Shown here: positions 1-6,928 of the stretch, piece by piece
How positions within the stretch are numbered: the stretch's first letter is position 1
How the letters are laid out: the number at the start of each line of letters is the position of its first letter
Origin: Chloroflexota bacterium
GTDB lineage: Bacteria; Chloroflexota; UBA6077; JACCZL01
DNA length: 10,240 bases
Assembly: GCA_013695975.1 (NCBI GenBank)
Contig: JACCZL010000706.1
Span: forward strand, 1 to 10,240
Reading direction: 5' to 3'
Program-made: the position numbers and the translations under genes
Notes under the pieces: model-generated
What the model was told of the DNA's origin: nothing
Seen by the model: only the letters and a program-made list of their open reading frames with translations
Databases searched by the model: none

Positions 1-28
1 CGGGGGGACAAGCCCCCCGCCTACGGAT
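1..28. repeat. GC-rich palindromic repeat with a CCTACGGAT flank
   Basis: A run of C plus six Gs is mirrored after a 5-nt loop by six Cs plus G (positions 1-7 and 13-19), giving a perfect 7-bp stem. It is followed at 20-28 by CCTACGGAT. The same 9-mer closes the larger palindromic repeat at 8810-8905 (there at 8901-8909), so the two probably belong to related dispersed repeats. The element may continue past the left edge of the window. It lies downstream of the HIT gene and could also act as a transcription stop, but no T-run is visible. Confidence 0.5.
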
Positions 29-129
29 CCCGAACCGCTGCGTCAACAGGAAAGAACCTGGCTTCGCTTGATGCCTATGGGGCACGATGTATCGCGCCCT
101 CTCTCAGCTGACAGCGCACATGCCTCAGA

Positions 130-146
130 CCGGGCAATCAGCCCGG
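130..146 (-). terminator. short hairpin at the end of the HIT gene (weak)
   Basis: CCGGGC and GCCCGG form a 6-bp stem around a 5-nt loop, and the right arm overlaps the last codons of the HIT gene. No T-tract follows on the minus strand. If it stops transcription at all it is not a classic intrinsic terminator. It is listed as the only hairpin next to the end of the gene block. Confidence 0.2.
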
Positions 147-482
147 CGGCCAGCCGAACTGCCGTCCGCCCATCAAGTGCAGATGCAGGTGAGGGACGAG
201 CTGGTTGGCGTTGCGGCCGGTGTTGATCGTCAGGCGGTAGCCGAAGTCGGAGATGCCTTCCTGGCGGGCGATCACGCTCGCCGCTCGGAGCAGCCGTCCC
301 ATCGCCGCCTCGTGGCGCTCTTCCAGGTCGTCGGTCGATGCCAGGTGCTCGTTCGGGACGACCAGGATGTGGGCCGGGGCCATCGGCTCGATGTCGCGAA
401 ACGCGGTCACGTACTCGTCGCGGTAGACGACGTCCGACGGGATGTCTCCGCTGACTATCCGACAGAAGATGCAGTCGTCCAC
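138..482 (-). CDS. HIT (histidine triad) family hydrolase, HINT-like
   Basis: Likely a small purine-nucleotide phosphoramidase/hydrolase of the HINT branch, acting in the cytoplasm as a dimer (family knowledge). The 114-residue product has the usual length. It opens with the CIFCRI signature of HINT proteins (C4, C7), has the ILVVPNEH strand typical of the fold, and ends with the catalytic triad HLHLHLMGG. The start is a GTG at 482. An AGAGGAG ribosome site lies 7 nt upstream, inside the end of mtaB, so the gene overlaps mtaB by 28 bp and is probably translationally coupled to it. The in vivo substrate cannot be read from sequence. Family assignment is firm; specificity is not. Confidence 0.93.
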   Translation of the reverse strand: MDDCIFCRIVSGDIPSDVVYRDEYVTAFRDIEPMAPAHILVVPNEHLASTDDLEERHEAAMGRLLRAASVIARQEGISDFGYRLTINTGRNANQLVPHLHLHLMGGRQFGWPPG

Positions 483-1918
483 GCGATCTCTCCTCTGATC
501 CCCTTGCCCGACAGCGCGTCCAGGCGGACCGGCGTCAGCTCCCCTTCGAGCGCCTCGCCGGCCGCGTAGACGCGGAGGTAGTTGTCGGTCAGCCCGCTCC
601 AGACCTGGAGCCCGCGCGCTCTCTGTGAGAGGGCTCCTCGCATACCTGCGTGCCGCGCTGCATCGGAGGAGCCCTCACCCCGACCCCCTCCCAGAGGGAG
701 GGGGAGTTTATCCGCCGCCGGCTCCTCCCACAGCACCACCAGGGTCCGACCGAGGAAACGGCGACGGTAGGCGGCGTGGAGCTCGGCGTCCAGGGCGTGG
801 GCTTCCTCGCTGCGTCGTTTCTTGGACTCGGGCGGGACATCGTCGGCGAGGCGCGCTGCTGAAGTGCCGGGTCGGCTCGAGTAGCGGAAGATGTGCTGCT
901 CAAAGAACGCCATCTCGCGGATGAAGTCGAGGCTCGCGCGGTGTTCGTCCTCCGTCTCGCCCGGGAAGCCGACCATCACGTCGGCGGTGATCGCCACCTC
1001 CGGCATCGCCGCCCGTAGGCGCTCGACCAGCGTGCGAAAGTGGGCGGTGCGGTAGCGTCGGCCCATCCGCTTGAGCACCGTGTCGTTTCCGCTCTGGAGC
1101 GGCACGTGGAGATGGCGGCACATCCGCCGGTCCTGCCAGAGCTCGACGAAGCCATCCGGCCAGTCCTGGGGCTGGATCGACGAGATCCGCAAGCGTGGCA
1201 TCCGCGTCTCGGCCAGGATTTGCGCCACCAGCTCGGTCAGCGTCGCTCCACTCCCCTTTCGGACCCGCCGCGTCTCGCGGTCCCAGTCCGAGCCGTAGGC
1301 CCCAATCTGGACGCCGGTTAGGACGGCCTCGCGGTAGCCCAGGTTGTAGAGCACGCCGATCTCGTTGACGATCGCGTCGATCGAGCGGCTGCGCTGGGGG
1401 CCTCGGGCCCGCGGGACGATGCAGTAGGTGCAGTGGCTGTTGCACCCGTCCTGGACCTTGACGAACGCCCGCGCCTTGCGCCCGAGGGCCGGCGCCAGCG
1501 TGATCCAGTCCGGCCGCTCCGAGGGATGAATCCACGCCTCCGGATCGTCCTCCGGCGGCATCGGCACCAGCCCCTCGTCGGCCAGGCGCTGGACGAGCGC
1601 TTCCTTGTCGTCGTTCGGTACTACCAGGTCCACGCCCGGCAGGGCCGCGACCGCGTCGGCATCGACCGTCGCGTAGCAGCCGGTCACCACGACGCGACCG
1701 TCTGGATTGGCCTGCGCCGCCCGCCGAATGGCCTGCCGCGAAGACTTGTCGCCGAGCTGGGTGACAGTGCACGTGTTGACGATGTACAGGTCGGCCGGCC
1801 GCCCGTACTCGACCAGCTCGACTCCAACCCGCGCCAACTCGGCGCTCCACCGGCGGCTCTCGCTTTGATTCACTTTGCAGCCGAGCGCCACCAGCGCAGC
1901 GGTCTTGATCAATCCCAC
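455..1918 (-). CDS. mtaB: tRNA (N6-threonylcarbamoyladenosine(37)) methylthiotransferase MtaB
   Basis: A radical-SAM enzyme that adds a methylthio group to t6A37 of ANN-decoding tRNAs. The N-terminal UPF0004 domain carries cluster ligands C14 (LGCKVN), C50 (NTCTVT) and C81 (TGCYA). The radical-SAM CxxxCxxC motif is C159-C163-C166. The PLQSGND and VGFPGET motifs follow, then a C-terminal TRAM domain. At 487 residues it is longer than most homologues (about 430-450). The excess, roughly residues 402-437, is translated from a palindromic repeat (see 629-728) and splits the TRAM strands between LVVLWEE and DNYLRVY. The GTG start at 1918 overlaps the PaaK-like gene by 10 bp. A TTG at 1912 overlaps that gene's TGA and has a better-spaced GGGAG, so it may be the true start. 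MtaB is preferred over MiaB because of the LGCKVN opening. Confidence 0.93.
   Translation of the reverse strand: MGLIKTAALVALGCKVNQSESRRWSAELARVGVELVEYGRPADLYIVNTCTVTQLGDKSSRQAIRRAAQANPDGRVVVTGCYATVDADAVAALPGVDLVVPNDDKEALVQRLADEGLVPMPPEDDPEAWIHPSERPDWITLAPALGRKARAFVKVQDGCNSHCTYCIVPRARGPQRSRSIDAIVNEIGVLYNLGYREAVLTGVQIGAYGSDWDRETRRVRKGSGATLTELVAQILAETRMPRLRISSIQPQDWPDGFVELWQDRRMCRHLHVPLQSGNDTVLKRMGRRYRTAHFRTLVERLRAAMPEVAITADVMVGFPGETEDEHRASLDFIREMAFFEQHIFRYSSRPGTSAARLADDVPPESKKRRSEEAHALDAELHAAYRRRFLGRTLVVLWEEPAADKLPLPLGGGRGEGSSDAARHAGMRGALSQRARGLQVWSGLTDNYLRVYAAGEALEGELTPVRLDALSGKGIRGEIAWTTASSVG
629..728. repeat. nested palindromic repeat inserted inside mtaB
   Basis: Three inverted repeats are packed together. 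An 11-bp pair lies at 629-639 and 666-676. A 9-bp pair (GGAGGAGCC / GGCTCCTCC) lies at 665-673 and 720-728. A perfect 9-bp hairpin with a 3-nt loop lies at 684-692 and 696-704 (CCCCCTCCC-AGA-GGGAGGGGG). The last resembles the 'CCCTCACCCC...CCCTCTCCC' dispersed repeats common in many bacterial genomes (recollection, not searched). On the minus strand it is read in frame as a Gly/Arg/Ser-rich stretch (LPLPLGGGRGEG and following) in the TRAM region of MtaB. The coding frame is kept, so the insertion appears tolerated. Confidence 0.75.
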
Positions 1919-3228
1919 TCCCGCTCGTCGACCAGCGGTTTGGCGTCCTCGGGAATCGTACCAGGCGGGGCGAGCTCGACCTCCGCGCGGAGGTGGACGA
2001 CCTCGCGCAGGGCCTCGGCCAGCCGATCTGCCAGGTCGGGCGGCGGCGCGGCCGCGGTCTCGAAGCGGACCGTCATCCGGTCGCGGTGCTCGACCCGGGT
2101 GACGACGACCTGGTGTCGCTCGATCTCCGGGAAGCGGGCGACTACCGCGCCGACCTGGCGTGGGTGGAGGAACATCCCGCGCACCTTCACCGCGTCGCCG
2201 ACGCGCCCCATGATCCTGACCAGGCGCGGCGAGGTCCGCCCGCAGGGACAGGGGCTGATGTCGAGGGCCGAGAGGTCGCCGGTCCCGAAGCGAAGCAGCG
2301 GGTAGGTCGTGCGGTTGACGGTCGCCACCACCTCGCCGGGCTGGCCGCTTGGCACGTTCTGCCCGGTCGTGGGATCGACGATCTCGACGATCGCCTCCTC
2401 GGGGACGTGCATGCCGGTCGACTCACGACACTCGTAGCCGAGGCACCCCAGGTCGGCCGTCCCGTAGCCCTGGTGGACCGTCGTCCCCAGGGCCTCGATC
2501 TCGGCGCGGAGCGACTCGGGCAGCATCTCGCCGGCGACGAAGGCGCGGCGGAGCGAGAGGTCCGCCCGCGGATTCAACCCCGTCTCGACCGCCTTGTCGA
2601 GGATGATCTTCAGGAAGCTGGGTGTGCCGCAGTAGGCTGTCGCCCCAAAGCTCCGTGCCATCTGGACCTGCAGCTCGGTGTTACCGACTCCCGAGGGCAA
2701 GACCACGCAGCGCATGGAGCGGGCCGCCTCGTCGAACATGAGCCCGAGCGGCGTCATCGTATAGCCGCAGGCGTTGAGCATGACGTCCCCACGGCGGAAG
2801 CCGGCCGCGTGGAGGGCGGGCGCGAACCGCCAGTAGTCCGGCTCCGGCCCTTGTGGATCGAAGAGCGGCCCCGGCGACATGAATGCCCGCGTCAGTCGGT
2901 CGGTCGGGATCCCCAGAAATCCGCCAAACGGCGGCGCCGCCCGCTGGAGATCGAGCAGCTCGTCCTTGCGCGTGATCGGCACCCGCTCGAGCGCTTCGAG
3001 GCTCGTGACCTCGGCCGGGTCGACGCCGGTCCCGTCGAGCGCCCGCCGAATCGCCGGGGCGTTGGCATGGGCGTGGGCGACCAGCTTCGCGAGCCAGCCG
3101 CCCTGGTAGGCCGCTCGCTCCTCGGCCGAGAACGTCTCGGTCCGCGGATCGAAGAACCGATCGGCATTCACGACCGCCGGCGCCCTCCGTGGAGCATCGC
3201 CATCCTCCCTTTGGCTACCCGAGATCAT
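1909..3228 (-). CDS. PaaK-like adenylate-forming enzyme (phenylacetate-CoA ligase family)
   Basis: Probably activates a carboxylic acid, possibly aromatic, via an acyl-AMP and then CoA. The 439 residues have PaaK length and fold motifs: GTPSFL (201-206), the A5-like YGTADLG (255-261), RFGTGDLS (313-320), a CPCG zinc-type knuckle (327-330), GRVGDAVKVRG (341-351), and a C-terminal lysine (K430) near the expected catalytic lysine position. The Ser/Thr/Gly-rich phosphate loop of classic PaaK (SSGTTG-like) is absent. In its place is MSPGPLFDPQG (117-127). I recall this as typical of PaaK relatives encoded beside liv transporter genes. Substrate is unknown. The start is unclear: ATG 3228 gives the longest frame, but GTG 3171 is supported by a coupled leader ORF. 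Its stop overlaps mtaB by 10 bp. Confidence 0.85.
   Translation of the reverse strand: MISGSQREDGDAPRRAPAVVNADRFFDPRTETFSAEERAAYQGGWLAKLVAHAHANAPAIRRALDGTGVDPAEVTSLEALERVPITRKDELLDLQRAAPPFGGFLGIPTDRLTRAFMSPGPLFDPQGPEPDYWRFAPALHAAGFRRGDVMLNACGYTMTPLGLMFDEAARSMRCVVLPSGVGNTELQVQMARSFGATAYCGTPSFLKIILDKAVETGLNPRADLSLRRAFVAGEMLPESLRAEIEALGTTVHQGYGTADLGCLGYECRESTGMHVPEEAIVEIVDPTTGQNVPSGQPGEVVATVNRTTYPLLRFGTGDLSALDISPCPCGRTSPRLVRIMGRVGDAVKVRGMFLHPRQVGAVVARFPEIERHQVVVTRVEHRDRMTVRFETAAAPPPDLADRLAEALREVVHLRAEVELAPPGTIPEDAKPLVDEREWD
3168..3203 (-). promoter_or_regulatory. possible 11-codon leader ORF coupled to the PaaK-like gene
   Basis: A near-perfect Shine-Dalgarno AAAGGGAGG (3204-3212) precedes ATGGCGATG, but these ATGs are out of frame with the PaaK-like protein. 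They open a tiny ORF (MAMLHGGRRRS, or from the second ATG with 6-nt spacing). Its TGA (3168-3170) overlaps a GTG (3169-3171) that is in frame with the PaaK-like protein just before NADRFFDP. This GTGA overlap is the usual geometry for translational coupling. It may be a leader peptide, or the real start may be this GTG. Chance is not excluded because the ORF is so short. Confidence 0.35.
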
Positions 3229-3251
3229 CCCCTCGGCTACCCGAGATCATC
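3213..3251. repeat. 17-bp tandem direct repeat, 22-bp period
   Basis: GGCTACCCGAGATCATC occurs at 3213-3229 and again at 3235-3251. Each copy holds an ATG on the minus strand (in ATGATCTCGGGTAGCC), and the first-copy ATG is the longest possible start of the PaaK-like gene. The repeat sits in the 158-bp gap between the GT-C gene and the PaaK-like gene, where a promoter for the downstream block would be expected. It could be an operator with two sites one to two helical turns apart, or a simple replication slip. Confidence 0.6.
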
Positions 3252-3386
3252 GGCCATCGGGCGTTCCGGCGCAAGTCGTCTGACTCGGCTTCCCGCGCAG
3301 CTCCCGTCTTCACGCCGGTTGCTCTTGCCGGTGTTGCGACATCCCTCCAGACCGTCTCGCCCGCCTTGCTTTTCCTACAACCTCGG

Positions 3387-5168
3387 CTATCGGTAACAGG
3401 GTAAGGACCATCGGCGATAGACGCCCGAGGGCACACGTTGCTTGTGCACGAGGACCCGATACGAAGGGTCATCATCACCCGGGTCCAACTGGAGCGCCAC
3501 TCGATAGTTCTCTCGGAGATAATCCTCGATGGTCTCGAACGTGGACTCGAAGTAGTCCCCATCCTCTTCTTCCCCCGCGATCACGACCGGGACAGGCTCC
3601 CCCGGAACGCTCGCGAGATATTCGGCTTGCTGTTCAGCAGTGGCGTCCACTTGGATCGCCCCGCCGGCCGCCGCGCGCCCGGAGTAGAAGTACAACTGCG
3701 GCGCGAACGATGTCACCAGGAGCCTATCGTCGGGTTGGGTGCATTCGCGCACGTAGCGTGCAAGTCGCAACTCGTTGTCTCCGGGGTACAGCTCCCGGTC
3801 GGGTGGCGACTCTCGAAGCTGATCGAAGACCTCCTCGCCGCGATCGAGCACGGCAGTTGGGCCGTCGAAGATTGCACTCTCTTCCAAGCGCTCTTGAAGC
3901 TCCCCCGCGGTCGCGACACTGATCGACGTAATTCCGACGATGGCCACGGCCGTGATGGAGCGGAAGGCCGTCGGAAGGGACGCCACGGTGACCTGCCGAA
4001 GAAGGGTCGGGCTTGGTCCCGATCGAGGCTGCCGCGAGCGAGCAAGGGTTTCCTGCCATCGGATCGGCCCGAACCATTGACCGAGCAGCCACGCCCCGAT
4101 TACCGCGGTGGGGGCCACGACATCGGCCAGGCGAGCTTCGAGAGGGGTCCGGAGGAGGAGGGGGGCGCTCACCGCGCACAGGATTGCAGCCGGCAGGATC
4201 TTGATCGCCTCGGGTGGTGTCGCGGCCACCCGCCGCCATCGCACGTGCTGACACGCAAGGACCAGCAGCGTCAAGCAGGGTAGGGTGATGAACAGCGCGT
4301 ACAGCCAGACAAACGCATTGGCGGGCTGAAAGATCGACAGGGGCGCCGAGGCATCGGCGGTGAAGGTCGGCCATGGAGCTACCGTCCCGCGCCGTTGGAG
4401 GGCCCACTCGGCTCCTGAACTGAAGTACGCCACCACCCCACCATTCAATTCGAGGAAGACGAAGAATGGTAGCAGCGGCAAGATCGCGGAGGCGGCGTAG
4501 AGCGCTGCACGGCGCAGCAGCCGGCCCCAATCATTCCAGTGAGCGGCGACGATCACGACGACCACGGGCAGGGCCATGTACAGGCCGTTGTCGTGGCGGA
4601 ACAGAAAGGCGACGGCTGTCGTCAGCCCCACGAGCACGAGGTTCCATGTCGTCGGCCGATCAAGGTACCGCCACAAGACGAGCAGGCCGAAGGCGAGGAA
4701 GAAGACCTTGTGGTAGTTGTAAAGCCGCGGGTACATGCCAACGACAAGAGCTGCTGCAAGAAGACCAATGGCATACGATCGTGAGATCCTGCTCGAAAGC
4801 ATGAACGTGATGGCAGTCCCCGCGGACAAGAGGGAGATCGAGAGCAGTGCCTCACCCAGGAGGTTGTAACCGAAGACCCGTTGAGAGCCGGCTGACGCGA
4901 GATGCTGCAGGAAATACCCCGGATCGAAGAAGTCACGAAATGGCAATTCGCCGTAAACGAGAACCTGGCGCCCCCCGGAAATCCAGAGGAAATGATCGTT
5001 GTAGAAGTACGGATCGAGAAATCGGAAAAGGAAGGAGCCGGCGAAGACCATCAACCCGACCAACCACCCGGGCCAGCCGTGTATCCGCGGCTCCCTCGAT
5101 GGCCGCCGCGTAGTTTCGTCGGTCCCGAGGGTGGCGAGCTTCTCGATCGCTTCCACGTCGCGTCTCAT
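3387..5168 (-). CDS. polytopic membrane protein, probable GT-C glycosyltransferase
   Basis: A 593-residue membrane protein that probably transfers a sugar from a lipid-phosphate carrier on the outer face of the membrane. A short cytoplasmic N-terminus is followed by TM1 (about 34-51). A loop comes next with an acidic patch, YNDHFLW (N57, D58), and RDFFDPGYF (78-86), the place where GT-C enzymes carry their catalytic Asp. About ten further hydrophobic segments run to residue 420. The soluble C-terminal part (about 424-593) contains RYVRECTQPDDRLLV and PQLYFYSGR, resembling the outer domain of PMT/ArnT-type (GT39-like) proteins. ATG 5168 has only a weak upstream GGA. No partner transferase or flippase is visible. 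The acceptor is unknown, and the family call rests on topology and motif resemblance. Confidence 0.7.
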   Translation of the reverse strand: MRRDVEAIEKLATLGTDETTRRPSREPRIHGWPGWLVGLMVFAGSFLFRFLDPYFYNDHFLWISGGRQVLVYGELPFRDFFDPGYFLQHLASAGSQRVFGYNLLGEALLSISLLSAGTAITFMLSSRISRSYAIGLLAAALVVGMYPRLYNYHKVFFLAFGLLVLWRYLDRPTTWNLVLVGLTTAVAFLFRHDNGLYMALPVVVVIVAAHWNDWGRLLRRAALYAASAILPLLPFFVFLELNGGVVAYFSSGAEWALQRRGTVAPWPTFTADASAPLSIFQPANAFVWLYALFITLPCLTLLVLACQHVRWRRVAATPPEAIKILPAAILCAVSAPLLLRTPLEARLADVVAPTAVIGAWLLGQWFGPIRWQETLARSRQPRSGPSPTLLRQVTVASLPTAFRSITAVAIVGITSISVATAGELQERLEESAIFDGPTAVLDRGEEVFDQLRESPPDRELYPGDNELRLARYVRECTQPDDRLLVTSFAPQLYFYSGRAAAGGAIQVDATAEQQAEYLASVPGEPVPVVIAGEEEDGDYFESTFETIEDYLRENYRVALQLDPGDDDPSYRVLVHKQRVPSGVYRRWSLPCYR

Positions 5169-5179
5169 TTGGATCCATC

Positions 5180-5419
5180 TTAACCATTGCCGTGTGCCAG
5201 CGTCTTGGATTTATGGGGCGAGGCGAATCGATGCGGCGCACGGTGACGCGGGGCCGGCCTCATTGCCCGTGGCAAGAACTCGCCCTTGCAGCCGAGCGCG
5301 CGGGTGGCGAGGCTCCACAGCGACACCAGCGCCCAGGCCCCCTCTAGGAGCAGGAATCCCCGCGCCCGTTCCTCAAACGCCAGGAAGGCCAGAGGGGCGG
5401 TGATCGGTCCCCGCGTTCG
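5180..5419 (-). pseudogene. C-terminal remnant of a small membrane protein
   Basis: Directly after the TAA of the upstream membrane-protein gene, and in the same frame, an open stretch of 79 codons runs to a TAA at 5180-5182. Its first part looks like real protein: ITAPLAFLAF, then FLLLEGAWALVSLWSLATRAL, ending in a basic tail. The LEGxWALVSLxxL pattern resembles the last helix of small CBU_0592-like integral membrane proteins (from memory, weak). No convincing start codon or ribosome site precedes it, so it is best read as the 3' end of a gene whose 5' part was lost. Chance hydrophobicity in a GC-rich frame is the alternative. Confidence 0.4.
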
Positions 5420-6883
5420 TTACAGGCGGACGTTCGAGTACAGGCCGATGATGCGCTGGAGGAACAGCCACGAGTGGACCGAGAGCGCCACGAGAAACAG
5501 TGCTGCAAAGGCACGAAATGCCACTCGATGGCGATTGGAGGCATAGACGACGGGTCTGATCGCGAGGGCCACCAGTGCAAGGATCTCGAAGGTCCAGGTC
5601 GACGTGTACAGGAACAGATCGTCGCCATACAAGAGGTGGAGGACGAAGCGCGCGAGGAGCGAGACCCCGAGGCTGAACGCCACCCAGCCTCGGGCTGCGC
5701 TCCATCGCCGCGAACCGATGAGGGAAGCCAGGACGAGCGCGAGTAAGGCCGACCACATGACAACCGTGACGCCCGAGACAGGACTGAACGACTCGGGAGT
5801 CGGACAGTCCGACGAGCCGAAAGTCAGCCGTGGGAAAGATCGGACGGGTGGGGCAGCCCGCTCGATACAGAGAGCGGGCGCGGTAACCCCGTAATAGAAC
5901 ATGTGCAGGAGCAGGTTCTGGGTCCGCTGGACCAGCTCCGTGGGGGAGTCGACGTTGAAGAGGAGGTAGTGCCGCTCCTCCGCCGCGTAGGTCGGGATGA
6001 AGAACGGTCGACTGGCTGGATAAAGCTGGCGCTGGGCGAGTGCGAGGAAGCCTGAGATGAGCAGCACTGCCGCGACCAGCGAGGCCGCTCGAAGCAGTCG
6101 CCGCGGATGCAGGATCGACCAATGGGTCGGAGCGGACGAGAAGGCGACGATCGCGACCTGGACGATGCTGGTGATGAGGTTGCCGAACGCCACCACGCCG
6201 AGGAAGAGCATCGCGACCGTGCTCCGAGTCGACGAGGCCAGGAAGCTGTACAGCATGATCAGACTGGCCGCCGTGAAAGCGTAGGTCTCGGGAATCATCG
6301 AGTAGAACGCCTGGGCCGAGGTGGCGCCCAGTATCGCCGCAAGCAGGAACGCATCCAGGCGTTCGAACCCGATCGAGGAAAAGAACACCCTCGCGAACAC
6401 GACGCCCAGCGCGCCGAAAAGGGCAATGATGATCGGGACCGAAGCGAGGTACGACCCAAGCAGCGTGGTGAGTCCCAGCGCGGGCGGACTGTACAGGATC
6501 GAGAACAGCGGATGGACGCTCGTCTGCTTATGGTCGGTCGCGGTCGCCGGCCCGGTCAAGCTGCGAATGACGCGGGCCGAGTCGGAGGCAAACAGGTACT
6601 CGCCCCGCCACTTGGCGATCGGCAGCCCGATAAACCGCGCCGAGAAGCTGACGTAGACGCCAAAGAACAGGATGAAGAGCAGGACCGTGGGTCCATGCCG
6701 CCTGAGCCAGGAGACACGCTCGTCCGTCGCAGCAGCCGGGTGGGTCCGGCCAGTGAGGGGTCGGGTATCGGTTACGACAGCCAAGGCTTCCTTCGCTTGT
6801 CGTGCTCCACGTCGCGGTAGCTCTTGCGCTGGCCCAGCTCGCCGAGGCCGGGTGAGACTTCCTTGGGGTGCTCGCCCGGCCAC
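5420..6883 (-). CDS. polytopic membrane protein, possibly GT-C-like
   Basis: Integral membrane protein of unknown function with about ten hydrophobic segments, the first near residues 66-86. After TM1 a loop has an Asp (FASDSARV, D101) followed by HKQTSVHP (118-125), and MIPETYAF (196-203) lies further on. This arrangement recalls GT-C sugar transferases, but no diagnostic motif settles it. There is no large outer C-terminal domain. The start is uncertain. GTG 6883 has a GGAGGT 9 nt upstream, but its first 35 or so codons overprint the decayed livF tail in another frame. A TTG at 6784 after GAAGGA would give 454 residues with a natural N-terminus. The next gene downstream is the larger GT-C-like protein, so the two may serve one glycan pathway. 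Confidence 0.7.
   Translation of the reverse strand: MAGRAPQGSLTRPRRAGPAQELPRRGARQAKEALAVVTDTRPLTGRTHPAAATDERVSWLRRHGPTVLLFILFFGVYVSFSARFIGLPIAKWRGEYLFASDSARVIRSLTGPATATDHKQTSVHPLFSILYSPPALGLTTLLGSYLASVPIIIALFGALGVVFARVFFSSIGFERLDAFLLAAILGATSAQAFYSMIPETYAFTAASLIMLYSFLASSTRSTVAMLFLGVVAFGNLITSIVQVAIVAFSSAPTHWSILHPRRLLRAASLVAAVLLISGFLALAQRQLYPASRPFFIPTYAAEERHYLLFNVDSPTELVQRTQNLLLHMFYYGVTAPALCIERAAPPVRSFPRLTFGSSDCPTPESFSPVSGVTVVMWSALLALVLASLIGSRRWSAARGWVAFSLGVSLLARFVLHLLYGDDLFLYTSTWTFEILALVALAIRPVVYASNRHRVAFRAFAALFLVALSVHSWLFLQRIIGLYSNVRL
6772..6866 (-). pseudogene. duplicated 3' end of a livF gene (fragment)
   Basis: Read on the minus strand this stretch encodes a LivF C-terminus ending GLGELGQRKSYRDVEHDK, RRKPWLS, stop. 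It matches the end of the intact LivF (7998-8792) at 22 of the last 25 residues. Over the last 78 bases I count 9 mismatches, several of them silent, and a 29-bp exact run (6821-6849 = 8047-8075). Upstream of the KE codons similarity fades. The remainder of the gene is missing, so it cannot be functional as LivF. It follows the 78-residue gene by about 60 bp and underlies the 5' end of the next membrane-protein ORF. Confidence 0.85.
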
Positions 6884-6928
6884 CGGCAGATGACCTCCAG
6901 GGAGTGACGAGCGGCCGATCCGTAAAAT

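Noticed and set aside
3229..3386. Sigma-70-type promoter ahead of the PaaK-like gene
   Set aside because: I could not find a -35/-10 pair with acceptable match and spacing in this GC-rich gap. Only the direct repeat and leader ORF are reported.
1993..3396. Long plus-strand open frame (467 codons) opposite the PaaK-like gene
   Set aside because: It is antisense to a protein with clear family motifs, has a His/Arg/Gly-rich composition typical of GC-rich shadows, and shows no recognisable domain.
5180..5420. Stop-codon read-through extending the membrane protein by 79 residues
   Set aside because: The TAA is a strong stop with no visible recoding signal. A degraded neighbouring gene explains the open frame more simply.
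5373..6122. Minus-strand frame of 249 codons within the first membrane-protein gene
   Set aside because: Pro/Arg-rich translation overlapping a convincingly hydrophobic multi-pass protein in the adjacent frame; a frame shadow.
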